From: Hamiltosporidium magnivora
Taxonomy: Eukaryota; Microsporidia; Dubosqiidae
NCBI GenBank assembly: GCA_004325065.1
Contig: PITI01000069.1
Coordinates: forward strand, 1 to 25,736
Length of the DNA: 25,736 nucleotides
Direction of reading: 5' to 3'
Below the pieces are notes generated by a model that was not told where the DNA came from, searched no databases, and saw only the letters and a program-made list of their open reading frames with translations. A program made the position numbers and the translations under genes. Positions 9,590-17,712 of this stretch are shown here, one piece after another. Positions within the stretch are counted from its first letter, which is position 1. Each line of letters starts with the position of its first letter.

Positions 9590-10990
9590 AAAGCCGTTAA
9601 CTTTGGTGTGAAACGCCAGCGTTGCTAGCATTAAATTTACTAGAGGCGGTTAATAATGAGCAAGTAACACCAAAAAAGCCCTACGTAATGTCGCTCATGA
9701 AAAGATTACAAAAAAAAACTTGAAATCGACATTGATCGATATTAAAATAGGCTTATGATTCTATTGACCATGCTAATTTATTAAATTCCGTAGAGAACAT
9801 AACTTTTATGATCAAACTTCACATTATTAACGCAACACATCAATATTAGAAAGTTCAATGGCATTAAGACTCAATTAAAATTACAGAGAAGAATTTAAGA
9901 AGGATCATGATGAAAAATAGATGGTTTTTTCAGCTTTTTGTGCAAGTATGAATCACCTGAACTTCGATTGTAACAGAAATTTACAATGGAGGCAAGAGAA
10001 AGTGGGTACATGTTTAAATGCAAGCATTATCTGTTATTTTTATGAACTTTCCTTTTAAGATAGATGTTTTATTTTTTGAATGTTTACAGGCAAAAGTAAA
10101 GAATTTATCTAAAATTCATAGGCTTGAAATCAATTGAAAGAATTACAGTTTGTTCTAAAAGAAAAAAGGCGAATTGATTATTTGACATAAAAGAGATAGA
10201 AAAAAATTGCTCAGAGAAGCTCATTAATAAAAAAAAAGATATAAATGAACAGAATACAAAATTTCATGCAGTAAATTTAGCAAAGAAATTGCGTTCCTGA
10301 AATTTTGCAAAACGCATTATATAATTAACGTGAACTGAAAAGTTATCGAATAAATTTCGGCGTTCTCTATGTTTGATGATGTGTCAGATGATTTGAGAAA
10401 TCTGATACACCCAAGAACAAAATGTTATTAAACCTGTTATCAGTATAAATTTACTTGGAACAGTCATTCATATCAGTAAGATTCAACTGAAGTAGATCTT
10501 ATAATTATTATATTATCTTGACTAAATAGTGAAATACCTATTAGAAGAGCAGCAATCTTAAAGGTTTACAATAAAATGAAATAGACTCATTGATAATAAA
10601 AGGTTTTTTTAAAACAAAGTATAAACTATGAGAAAAGAATTATTAACGGATTTATATCTCAAAGTAAAAACAATTAATTGAATTCGAATTTAAAAAGTAT
10701 AAAAATTATAATGAGTATGTGTTAGTGGCTTTTCAAATTCGACATGAAAAAGAACATTAATCTGAGTAACAAGATAAATTAGGCTAAAATGAAGGTACAA
10801 ATGTGTTTATCGATAGAGGTCTAAATGGCAACACTGTTAAAACTTTGGTTTTCTGCTTTAATTCAGTGAAATGTTAAAAATATTTTAATTATAATTATGA
10901 AAGACGCCAAAATGAAGTCAGATTTTTGCATTTCTTTATAAACTTGATAGAAATTCATGTCTTTTAAACACATTAAAGGTATTTCATTTT
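9590..10990 (+). pseudogene. Decayed LINE (non-LTR retrotransposon) reverse transcriptase
   Basis: At 9751-9780 the frame reads AYDSIDHANLL, preceded one frame away by TLIDIK. Together these give the D-x-K-K-A-Y-D-S-I-x-H reverse-transcriptase motif (finger/palm block A) of LINEs. It is followed by MIKLHIINATHQY, the usual helix. Around 9895-9960 degraded remains of the (R)GI-x-QGD-S-x-SPLLF block can be traced, then SMNHL. Around 10815 VFIDRGLNGN resembles the R-x-GGRGL region downstream of the thumb. Multiple stops and frameshifts show it is dead. It appears to belong to the same broad LINE type as the minus-strand C-termini at 4476-4860 and 25318-25736, but it lies in the opposite orientation and covers a different part of the element. 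Confidence 0.65.
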
Positions 10991-11743
10991 AAAAAATCCT
11001 AGAAATATAGTATGCTGGCTGAGATTAGACGACAATAGAAAATCACATACTAATATTTGTAAATATAGATCAGAAAATTTTTTAAAGAAATAAATGAATG
11101 AGATTAAATTATTTTAAACCGTAAAATTTCATAACATTTACTTCGAATGAAACTAAGTCTAAGACTTATGAACTCATAAATTTGTTTTTATTATAGATGT
11201 AATATAGATATAATTACCTTTACTTTAAGTTGGAATGATATTGTAACAAATATAATAAAAATGATTTTGAAAACTCGATATACCAGTAAAAATATTTGTT
11301 TCTATTACCTTAGTACTATAAAAAAAATAATCACCACCAGGCCTTTTAATAATGTAATAATATTTAATTTTAAAAATACTTATGAAGCCTGCTAAAAAGC
11401 TTATCAAATACCATGCAAGAATTTTTATGTCAAACAAAATTTTAAAACCATTCAAACTCTTTGGAATTAAACATGATAATTTCAAACCAAAAAAATGAAA
11501 AATCGAATCCTTGATTTTGGATCATGGAACCACGACAAAACTTATCGAAAAATATTAAATTTGAATCAAAATGTAAATTTGTGTCAAAAAATGGCACAAG
11601 AAATAGATTAAGTAAACAGAAAGATTTTACACTCAAGCTAATATTTAAAAAACTTTCAATCAAAATTTTAAAAGTCTTTAATAATTTATAGATGAATAAA
11701 GCCAAATACTACGTCCAAAACATTACAGAAAATCTATGTAAAA
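10991..11743. other. Spacer downstream of the TXNDC9-like gene, no secure gene
   Basis: Two overlapping minus-strand frames (11225-11485 and 11442-11705) encode hydrophobic, Phe-rich peptides. Both lack an ATG at their 5' ends, since the first possible codon is TTG, and they lie in different frames. One contains a plausible membrane segment (ILAWYLISFLAGFISIF). They could be remnants of one small membrane-protein gene split by a frameshift, but I cannot support a real gene. Confidence 0.35.
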
Positions 11744-12181
11744 TCACAAGTCCTTGGTTATTGGACTATTTTCGATATAAGCATTTAACTCTTCCAAATC
11801 AAGTTTTTCATTTCCCACATTTTCAAATCCGACAACAGAATCCACAAAATATCCATCTTTAAAGAAGGCAAGAGTAGGAAGCGCAACAATTTGTAATCTT
11901 TTAGTTACAAAAGAAGCAAGAGACGCTTGTATACGATAGAACTGAATACATGGGAATTTCAAATAAACCAAATTTAATGCTTTATCCATCTGATCGCATC
12001 TTTTAAATTTAGGATCAAAAAAATGCACTATCATTGTTTCCTCTTTAGTTAAATTTATCAAGTCTTGTTCTGATTGAAGAGTTGGTATTCTGTTCTTCTC
12101 AAGTTGCTGTAAACGTTGATTCTTATATTTTATAAATTCTATTTCGTCTGAATCTATTTCTTCGTTTTTATTGTTTATCAT
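11744..12181 (-). CDS. TXNDC9/Plp1-like phosducin-family protein (thioredoxin fold)
   Basis: This 145-residue protein resembles TXNDC9/APACD and yeast Plp1, phosducin-like cofactors that modulate folding of tubulin and actin by the CCT chaperonin in the cytosol. A charged N-terminal helix (residues 8-30) leads into a thioredoxin fold (about 35-140). It contains IVHFFDPKFKRCDQMDK at about 51-67 and RIQASLASFVTKRLQIVALP with the conserved cis-proline at 102. FKDGYFVDSVVGFENVGN follows. As in this family there is no CxxC active site, only a single Cys62, so it should not be a redox enzyme. It is shorter than animal and yeast members (about 225-230 residues), mainly at both ends, which is typical of microsporidian reduction. 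The start is an ATG preceded by TTGTA. It stands alone on the minus strand, divergent from tRNA-Lys. Confidence 0.82.
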   Translation of the reverse strand: MINNKNEEIDSDEIEFIKYKNQRLQQLEKNRIPTLQSEQDLINLTKEETMIVHFFDPKFKRCDQMDKALNLVYLKFPCIQFYRIQASLASFVTKRLQIVALPTLAFFKDGYFVDSVVGFENVGNEKLDLEELNAYIENSPITKDL

Positions 12182-12585
12182 TACAAGAGTAACGGATATA
12201 AAATTATTAGAATAAAATTTTCATAGGGATGTTAATTTTTAAATGAAGTAGAATAAATATAGGAAGGTAATTAGTATAGGGGATAAGATATTAAAGCTGG
12301 TTTATTAATTTTTAAATGAAGTAGAATAAATAGAAAGGTAATGAGTAAAGGGAATAAGATAGTAAAGAGGGTTTATTAATTTTTAAATGAAGTAGAATAA
12401 ATAGAAAGGTAATGAGTATAGAGGATATGAGATTAAAGTATGTTAGTAAATAAATATATATAATTAAGTGGGAGTATAAATTATCCATTTAAAATGAAAA
12501 AAATTAGATAAATTCAACATTTCTAAACAAAAAAATCTTCACATATATGAAACGTAATATAAAAGTAATTTTTATGGTTTCCTAA
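12182..12585. other. Intergenic region holding a tandem repeat
   Basis: This is the divergent interval between the TXNDC9-like gene and tRNA-Lys. It holds a three-copy repeat (12232-12446). The rest is A+T-rich with no gene. Confidence 0.7.
12232..12446. repeat. Tandem repeat, three copies of about 71-73 bp
   Basis: The unit begins TTAATTTTTAAATGAAGTAG and contains GAATAAATA, GGTAATNAGTA and a GATAAGATA-like stretch. Copies begin at 12232, 12305 and 12376, with spacings of 73 and 71 bp. Copies 2 and 3 share the deletion turning AATATAGGAAGG into AATAGAAAGG, so they are closer to each other than to copy 1. The array lies directly upstream of the TXNDC9-like gene (start at 12181). Confidence 0.93.
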
Positions 12586-12659
12586 GCCTCACTAGCTCAG
12601 TCGGTTAGAGCATCCGGCTTTTAACCGGGGGGTCGAGGGTTCGAGCCCCTCGTGGGGTA
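12586..12659 (+). tRNA. tRNA-Lys (anticodon UUU)
   Basis: A full cloverleaf can be drawn. Acceptor GCCTCAC pairs with GTGGGGT. The D-stem is GCTC/GAGC with loop AGTCGGTTA. The anticodon stem TCCGG/CCGGG encloses loop CTTTTAA with anticodon TTT. The variable loop is GGGTC, and the T-stem GAGGG/CCCTC carries loop TTCGAGC. The discriminator base is A (12659). The internal A box (TAGCTCAGTCGG) and B box (GGTTCGAGCCC) are good pol III promoters. There is no intron and CCA is not encoded. The acceptor stem has two G-U wobbles, at pairs 1-72 and 4-69. Confidence 0.97.
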
Positions 12660-12661
12660 TA

Positions 12662-12666
12662 TTTTT
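12662..12666 (+). terminator. RNA polymerase III terminator (T5)
   Basis: A run of five T residues begins three bases after the tRNA-Lys discriminator base, as expected for pol III termination. Confidence 0.75.
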
Positions 12667-13008
12667 GTAAATAAAATTATTTAAATCTACCAATTTGCAG
12701 AGTATTCTTTTTTATGTGCTTTTGGTATTTGTTAGTGGAATTTTAAAATTGCTTTTAAAGAAATCGAAATCAGAAATGTTTTTTTTGTAATTAAATCAAT
12801 TATTATTTAATTTTAAAAATGTAGTGGTTAAAGAGGTAGAAGAAAACATATCAAAATGGTAAAAAATATTTTTATCCAGCATTTTATTAAATAAATAATT
12901 TTTAAAATGTATAATTCTAATCTTTAAAGCATTTCTTATGAATTTTAATGGTTGAGTAAAATTTCATATCAAACTGTTTTTCTATGTTTCAGATTTGAAA
13001 CAATAAAA
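12667..13008. other. A+T-rich spacer upstream of the BAR-PH gene
   Basis: About 340 bp with no recognisable gene or repeat. It presumably includes the promoter and 5' leader of the gene starting at 13041. A TTTCAG at 12987-12992 could mimic a 3' splice site, but no matching upstream exon was found. Confidence 0.5.
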
Positions 13009-13041
13009 ATGACAAAAAGAAATTCGAAATTGAAAAAATAA
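13009..13041 (+). promoter_or_regulatory. Upstream ORF (10 codons) overlapping the next start as TAATG
   Basis: An ATG at 13009 opens a 10-codon frame (MTKRNSKLKK). Its TAA stop at 13039-13041 shares its last base with the ATG of the following gene. If the transcript begins upstream, this short ORF would be translated first and termination would sit exactly on the main start. It may also lie outside the mRNA, because microsporidian leaders are often very short. Confidence 0.35.
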
Positions 13042-14525
13042 TGGATCAATCTTCAGTACTAAACGGAAAAATAAATATATTATATGAAAAACTAAACTGG
13101 TTAAAACATTTCTTTGAACATACATCTGTATATGTACAGAGAAGTGCTGATCTACTTTTTAGAGCCACACAGATACCTAGAGATTCTTCCTGGCACGATT
13201 CTTATATATTAGATTTGGTAGAATCTACTGACCAAAAAAGGAAATTATGTGATGAGTTATATAAAATATTAGATATAACTATAATTAAAGATATAAATAA
13301 GATTATTGAAGATGTTAAAGAATTGCAGACAAGTATGTATAAAGATAGTGAATGTATTAATAAAGTAATATCTGTGCATTTGGATTATGTCAATGATAAG
13401 AAAAAGAACCATTTGAATGCTTGGTTGGATATGAAGTGTGATCCTTGGACAACTGAAAGAGAATTAAAAAGTGCTATTTCTAAATTTATTACAGAGAAAG
13501 AAAAAGTACAAATGGAGGTAAAATCCAAGGTGTGTAAGTATGCAGGTGTTTTTGAGAAGATAAATGAAGAATATAATGATTTGTTTTTGAACTTTTTCAA
13601 AATATTTATGAACCATCATGTTTCTGTTGGAGAGGTTTTTGAAAGATTCGTTTGTGTTAAACGAAAGAATTTCAGTGAAACTTTTTATGATTTTGAAGAG
13701 TCAGATACTTCTAAAAATTCTAGTGAAAGTGAAGAGTTGATGCACAAAGAATGTAGTAGAATGTTTGTCGTCCAGAAAGAAGCATTGGAAGGTGATTGTA
13801 ATTTCGGAGCGAAAAACAATTTGTTATTTCCTTATCAGGAAAACGATAGATTAACTGAAAATATACGATTGGCTTTTGATGCAGTGATTGAAGAAGTAAG
13901 TAGTGAGGTTTATAAAATCAAACAAGAAAGAATATCAAAAGATATAAAGATACGAAAGTATGGTATATTTAGGTATAAGAAAGGATATGGAAATGAATGG
14001 AAAGTTTCGAATGTAATTTTAACTGAAAACGATTTTTTACACGCAGCAGATTTTGAAACGATTCTGGATTTAAATCAAACTTTGAAAGATAAATATGCAA
14101 ATTTCATAAAAATTTTATTAAATGTTGATAGTAGGGATTTTTTGGGATCGAATGAGCAAAATGAAACGGTCTGTGAAAAAATATGCCAGGATATCTTGAA
14201 ATCTGATTGTTTTGAAAAAGCTTCTTTGAAAGGATTTCCGTTGAATATAAAAATGATGAATTTTAGAATCAACAAACAAAAGTACGAAATATATCTCGAA
14301 TTTAAGAAATTATCTTCTTTTGCTGATCTGTTTATTTCCAGAAATATCAAACTACGCCCTTTTATACTAAAAGATGCATACGATCTATATTTTGGACTTT
14401 CAAATTCTCTCGTAAAAACAGTTAAAAATGAAGAAATCAAAGAAGAAAGAAACAATGGAAATGAATTGTCAGAAGTGGCTTTGAAACTAGAAGAATATAC
14501 AGAAGAAAACCCATGGATCGATTAA
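13041..14525 (+). CDS. Putative BAR-PH domain protein (Slm1/Ask10-like)
   Basis: This is a 494-residue protein. Residues 1-200 are almost entirely helical with heptad character. The stretch around 134-190 (DPWTTERELKSAISKF, then VFEKINEEYNDLFLNFFKIF) recalls the DPW/DPY block and following helix of the BAR-like domain in fungal Slm1/Slm2 and Ask10/Rgc1 proteins. An acidic, Ser-rich linker follows at 217-236. Residues about 300-430 look like a pleckstrin-homology domain: KYGIFRYKKGYGNEWKVSNV followed by ILTENDFLHAADF. The chain ends in an acidic tail with ENPWID. In fungi such proteins bind phosphoinositides at the plasma membrane and act in TORC2 and eisosome signalling or glycerol channel control. 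The role here is inferred only. Other BAR-PH proteins, such as ARF-GAP relatives without a GAP domain, are alternatives. Confidence 0.55.
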   Translation: MDQSSVLNGKINILYEKLNWLKHFFEHTSVYVQRSADLLFRATQIPRDSSWHDSYILDLVESTDQKRKLCDELYKILDITIIKDINKIIEDVKELQTSMYKDSECINKVISVHLDYVNDKKKNHLNAWLDMKCDPWTTERELKSAISKFITEKEKVQMEVKSKVCKYAGVFEKINEEYNDLFLNFFKIFMNHHVSVGEVFERFVCVKRKNFSETFYDFEESDTSKNSSESEELMHKECSRMFVVQKEALEGDCNFGAKNNLLFPYQENDRLTENIRLAFDAVIEEVSSEVYKIKQERISKDIKIRKYGIFRYKKGYGNEWKVSNVILTENDFLHAADFETILDLNQTLKDKYANFIKILLNVDSRDFLGSNEQNETVCEKICQDILKSDCFEKASLKGFPLNIKMMNFRINKQKYEIYLEFKKLSSFADLFISRNIKLRPFILKDAYDLYFGLSNSLVKTVKNEEIKEERNNGNELSEVALKLEEYTEENPWID

Positions 14526-15290
14526 AGTTAATTTATTTTTTAAACAATATATTATTGATTCTATTTGTTTTAATTTCTTATTTTTTTCTAAAAATTGTAT
14601 ATCATTACATTTTGAATCTACTTTCCTCATTTTTCTTTTATTTTCACTAATCTAAATTTCCAACAATTTTCATAAATAATTATAACGAACATTTTAATTT
14701 AATCAATAATTCTCTCTTTTCTACGAAACATTCGATTTTTCAATATTTTTTTTTTGATTTTTTTATTAATAAAATTTAAGATAATCGAGTAAATTAAATA
14801 TTGTCATACACTGAATCAAAAGCCATTTATTACTATGATAGTATATGATTCAATAAAATATACAATATAGTATTGTATAGTTTCAATGATTATTTCTTTA
14901 AATCTAGCTTTGATCTATACAATAGATAAAAAGATAGCAGAATTTCATATAAATTTACGATTTTAAACACATACAACTATTTTTATTGTGTTACGGAAGT
15001 AATACTTTTGATTTATATTGTATCATTATTCAATGATTTAAGCAGAATATATCATAAGATAAACTCTAAAATCCCTTAAAATCTTAATATATTCAAATAC
15101 ACGGCTTATAAGTTTAATATATTATTGCGATTATACAGACTCTTAATTCATATATTTATTTGATTCGGATTTTAAATTATTTATACAAATTTTTATATTC
15201 AACCAATCAAATTCAAACCACGTAAATATATTTTGTACAAATTTTTAATTTATCAAATATAAATTAAAGAAAAAAAAAGATGAAACAAAC
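14526..15290. other. Gene-free A+T-rich stretch of about 0.8 kb
   Basis: No coding frame or RNA is evident on either strand. The sequence is mostly T-rich at first, then mixed A/T. It separates the BAR-PH gene from the septin gene. Confidence 0.6.
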
Positions 15291-15306
15291 TTGAAACAAG
15301 TTTCAA
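15291..15306. promoter_or_regulatory. Small perfect inverted repeat upstream of the septin gene
   Basis: TTGAAACAAGTTTCAA is a perfect palindrome of two 7-bp arms with an AA centre, located 37-52 bp before the septin ATG. It is preceded by a near copy (TGAAACAAAC). It could be a protein-binding site, but in A+T-rich DNA chance cannot be excluded. Confidence 0.3.
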
Positions 15307-15342
15307 AAACAAAGAATAAAAAAACAAAAACCTTTGTTTACA

Positions 15343-16191
15343 ATGATGCTTAGACGTAGAAACATAGGTTTTTCAATAATGGTGGCTGGTCCTAAAGGAA
15401 TAGGAAAATCTTCTTTTATAAATACACTATTTAATAGAGAAATAGTACAGGTACAGAAAAAATCAAATGAAAATTTGGATTTGAATTTGTATATTCTTGA
15501 GATTGATTGTGAAGGTGTAAGAAAGAAGGTTACTGTTGTTGATACACCTGGTTTTGGAACAACACTGGATGATTCAGGCACGCAAGAAAATATATTGAGT
15601 TATATCAGAACTCAGTTTAATATGTTTCTTGCTGAAGAAACTAAAGTCAAAAGAAACAGAGATTTTGAAGACACACGAGTGCATGCACTTCTATACTTTA
15701 TAAAAGCTAGTCCACACGGTTTAAAAAAGACAGAATTGGCATTTCTTAAAAAGGTAAATGGATTGGTAAATATAATACCTGTAATCGGAAAGGCAGATGG
15801 GATGGCAGTAGATGAGATGGAAAGTATTAGAAGTAGAATACTTGATCAAATGAAAACATGTAATATTGAAATATTTGATATTCTAAAAGATGAACTGATA
15901 AATCAGTCATTAAATTGGGTAAATCTCATTTCAAAATTTCCATTTTCAGTAATTTGTGACGACAAAATTGATGGAGAAGAAAATACAGTAAGAGGTAGAA
16001 AATATCGATGGGGTAATGTTGAGACAGATAATCATGAACATTGTGAGTTTAGTCTTTTAAAAGAAATACTTATGAGTAGCCATATGGATGCTTTGATTGA
16101 AACTACTGTTAATGATTTGTATGAAAGGTACAGAACAAAAGTCTTGAGTGAAATTTTACCAAAAGCTGACTTAAATAACAAAGTAATATGA
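15343..16191 (+). CDS. Septin
   Basis: This is a clear septin, a GTP-binding cytoskeletal protein that forms filaments at the cell cortex and division site. The P-loop GPKGIGKSS is at residues 16-24, the switch-II DTPGFG at 67-72, and the G4 motif GKAD at 149-152. The septin unique element is at about 216-265, with GRKYRWGNVETDNHEHCEF and then LLKEILMSSHMDALIETT and YERYR. I chose ATG 15343. The frame stays open three codons further upstream, but only through a TTG. ATG 15346 is also possible. The protein is 282 residues, shorter than fungal septins because the N-terminal extension and the C-terminal coiled coil are absent. The usual PWG of the unique element is RWG here. The family member cannot be assigned from sequence alone; lack of a coiled coil is reminiscent of Cdc10. 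Confidence 0.95.
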   Translation: MMLRRRNIGFSIMVAGPKGIGKSSFINTLFNREIVQVQKKSNENLDLNLYILEIDCEGVRKKVTVVDTPGFGTTLDDSGTQENILSYIRTQFNMFLAEETKVKRNRDFEDTRVHALLYFIKASPHGLKKTELAFLKKVNGLVNIIPVIGKADGMAVDEMESIRSRILDQMKTCNIEIFDILKDELINQSLNWVNLISKFPFSVICDDKIDGEENTVRGRKYRWGNVETDNHEHCEFSLLKEILMSSHMDALIETTVNDLYERYRTKVLSEILPKADLNNKVI

Positions 16192-16265
16192 AAGGAAATA
16201 AAAAAAAGATGGATTTTATTTTTCTTATATTTTATATTGTTTTTTTTTATTTGTATTATTTTGCT

Positions 16266-16372
16266 ATTCTTAAATTTTAAGAATGTTTTTTATTATTTGT
16301 ATATTTTGATATTCTTAAATTTTAAGTATGTTTTTTTTTTAAATTTTAAGTATGTTTTTTATTTTTAAATTT
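16266..16372. repeat. A+T-rich degenerate tandem repeat 3' of the septin gene
   Basis: ATTCTTAAATTTTAAGAATG at 16266 recurs at 16311 (45-bp offset) as ATTCTTAAATTTTAAGTATG. Shorter copies of AAATTTTAAGTATGTTTTTT follow near 16341, and a last AAATTTTA near 16367. The core is nearly palindromic. It lies 75 bp past the septin stop and before the Rpn5 gene, so it may coincide with 3'-end formation signals. Confidence 0.75.
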
Positions 16373-16462
16373 TACCACTCAATTTTATTTTAAAGTCCGT
16401 CTCCCTCTTCTCTTCATTTTTTTAAGTTTTTCTTAATTTTTAAATCAAAAAAAAACAAAAAT

Positions 16463-16465
16463 CCC
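16463..16465 (+). promoter_or_regulatory. CCC start-site motif of the Rpn5 gene
   Basis: CCC lies 8 nt before the ATG (TCCCTTAAAAAAATGG) in otherwise C-poor DNA. CCC/GGG-like motifs immediately upstream of start codons are a known microsporidian signal, linked to transcription start and very short leaders. Confidence 0.6.
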
Positions 16466-16473
16466 TTAAAAAA

Positions 16474-17712
16474 ATGGATGAACTTTTAAATCAAGAAAGA
16501 GAAGCTCGCTCTCAAAATGACCAAGAAAGGATGATAATAGTATATAAAAAAATAATGGAAAACTGTAAATCGGACATAGAAAGAATACAAATATGTAAAC
16601 TTCTAGGAAAAAGAAAAGGTTTAATAAAACCTGCATTTAAAAATCTAATTTCTTATTTGATAGAAATATTTACCAATCAAACTTCTTCTAAAGAAATATT
16701 AATCGATCTTTTAGAAAAATTTCTTTCTGAAGTAATAAATGGAAAAATATTTTTAGAAGAGGAAAGAATTTGTGTGACAAATTTACTTAAAAAAACATAT
16801 GAAAGTAAAAAAGAGTATTTGTCTGCTTTAAATTCCATTTTAATTCCTATCGAAACTTTTTCTACAGTTCAAGAAAAAAGTATAATTGAGTATCAACTTG
16901 AACAACTTAGACTTTCTAATTTTGTACAGGACTGGATCAAAGGAGACATTATTATCAAAAAAATACGTATGAGATATTTTAAAGAAACAAATGATTTGGA
17001 ATTGGAACGACTTTTTTATCAGCGAGCCAATGATTTTTATATTGGACAAGAAAAATTTCTAGAAGTTTCTGAAAAATTCAGACTTTTAAAAAATTTTAAA
17101 AATGAATTAGGAACAGTAAATTTTAAAATAAATTTTGATAAAGAAAATTATGAAAATGACGAATCTAGAAAGTACAAAATGGAAAATGTAATTCTAAGTT
17201 CTTTTTTCTGTATAATAGCACTTTATGAAAATGAAAGAGAAAATTTTTATAAAAGAAGAGAAATTCTTTTAAAAAGTAATTTAGAAGACGATTACAATAT
17301 AATAGAAATTAAAGAAATATTAAAAATATTTTTATCTTCTGATATAATTACGTATGAAAATTTAAAAAATATTTTTAAAATATTTCCATTTGCAAATATT
17401 TATAATGAAAAAATTATAAATTCTATAAATGAACACAATTTTTTTGTAGTTCAAAAATATTTTAAAACAATTTCTTTAAATCAACTATCTTCTATAATTA
17501 ATATGAGTGTAGAAGAATGTGTTTCTAAGATATGTTTTATGGTTAATAATAATCTTATTGATTGTAAAATAGATCAAAGGAAAGAAATGGTACAATTTAA
17601 GATTCCTAAAGTTGAATGGAAAGAAAGTGTTGGTTGTGTTTTGAATAGATTGGTTAAAGCGAATTATTTGATTCATAATGAAATTATTGAGAATGAAGAA
17701 GAATCTCAATAA
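16474..17712 (+). CDS. RPN5: 26S proteasome lid subunit Rpn5 (PSMD12)
   Basis: This 412-residue protein matches Rpn5/PSMD12, a non-ATPase scaffold subunit of the proteasome lid (yeast about 445 residues). Helical-repeat (TPR-like) sequence fills residues about 1-310. It includes the family block ESKKEYLSALNSILIPIETF, then VQEKSIIEYQLEQLRL, then a GDIIIKKIRMRYF stretch at about 110-175. A PCI domain lies at about 320-395, with EHNFFVVQKYFKTISLNQLS, then INMSVEECVSKICFMV and IDQRKEMVQF, equivalent to the winged-helix end of the family. A CCC motif 8 nt upstream and the AAAATGG context support the ATG. It starts 282 bp after the septin stop on the same strand. Codon use is extremely A+T-biased. 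eIF3 and COP9 PCI proteins are related, but the central block favours Rpn5. Confidence 0.87.
   Translation: MDELLNQEREARSQNDQERMIIVYKKIMENCKSDIERIQICKLLGKRKGLIKPAFKNLISYLIEIFTNQTSSKEILIDLLEKFLSEVINGKIFLEEERICVTNLLKKTYESKKEYLSALNSILIPIETFSTVQEKSIIEYQLEQLRLSNFVQDWIKGDIIIKKIRMRYFKETNDLELERLFYQRANDFYIGQEKFLEVSEKFRLLKNFKNELGTVNFKINFDKENYENDESRKYKMENVILSSFFCIIALYENERENFYKRREILLKSNLEDDYNIIEIKEILKIFLSSDIITYENLKNIFKIFPFANIYNEKIINSINEHNFFVVQKYFKTISLNQLSSIINMSVEECVSKICFMVNNNLIDCKIDQRKEMVQFKIPKVEWKESVGCVLNRLVKANYLIHNEIIENEEESQ

Noticed and set aside
10800..10850. VFIDRGLNGN considered as a retroviral-type aspartic protease (D-T/S-G) motif
   Set aside because: The key D-(T/S)-G triad is not present (D-R-G), and position and context fit the GGRGL region after a LINE reverse transcriptase better.
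11225..11705. Two overlapping minus-strand hydrophobic frames read as possible small membrane proteins
   Set aside because: Neither begins with ATG, they are in different frames, and Phe/Ile/Leu-rich translations are expected from A+T-rich DNA. They are kept only as a note on the spacer.
12960..13040. Possible 3' splice site (TTTCAG) before the BAR-PH gene
   Set aside because: No upstream exon, 5' splice site or branch motif could be matched, and the ATG at 13041 starts a protein that looks complete.
15303..15581. Minus-strand frame opposite the septin 5' end
   Set aside because: It is a shadow of the septin coding sequence, which has clear GTPase motifs on the plus strand.
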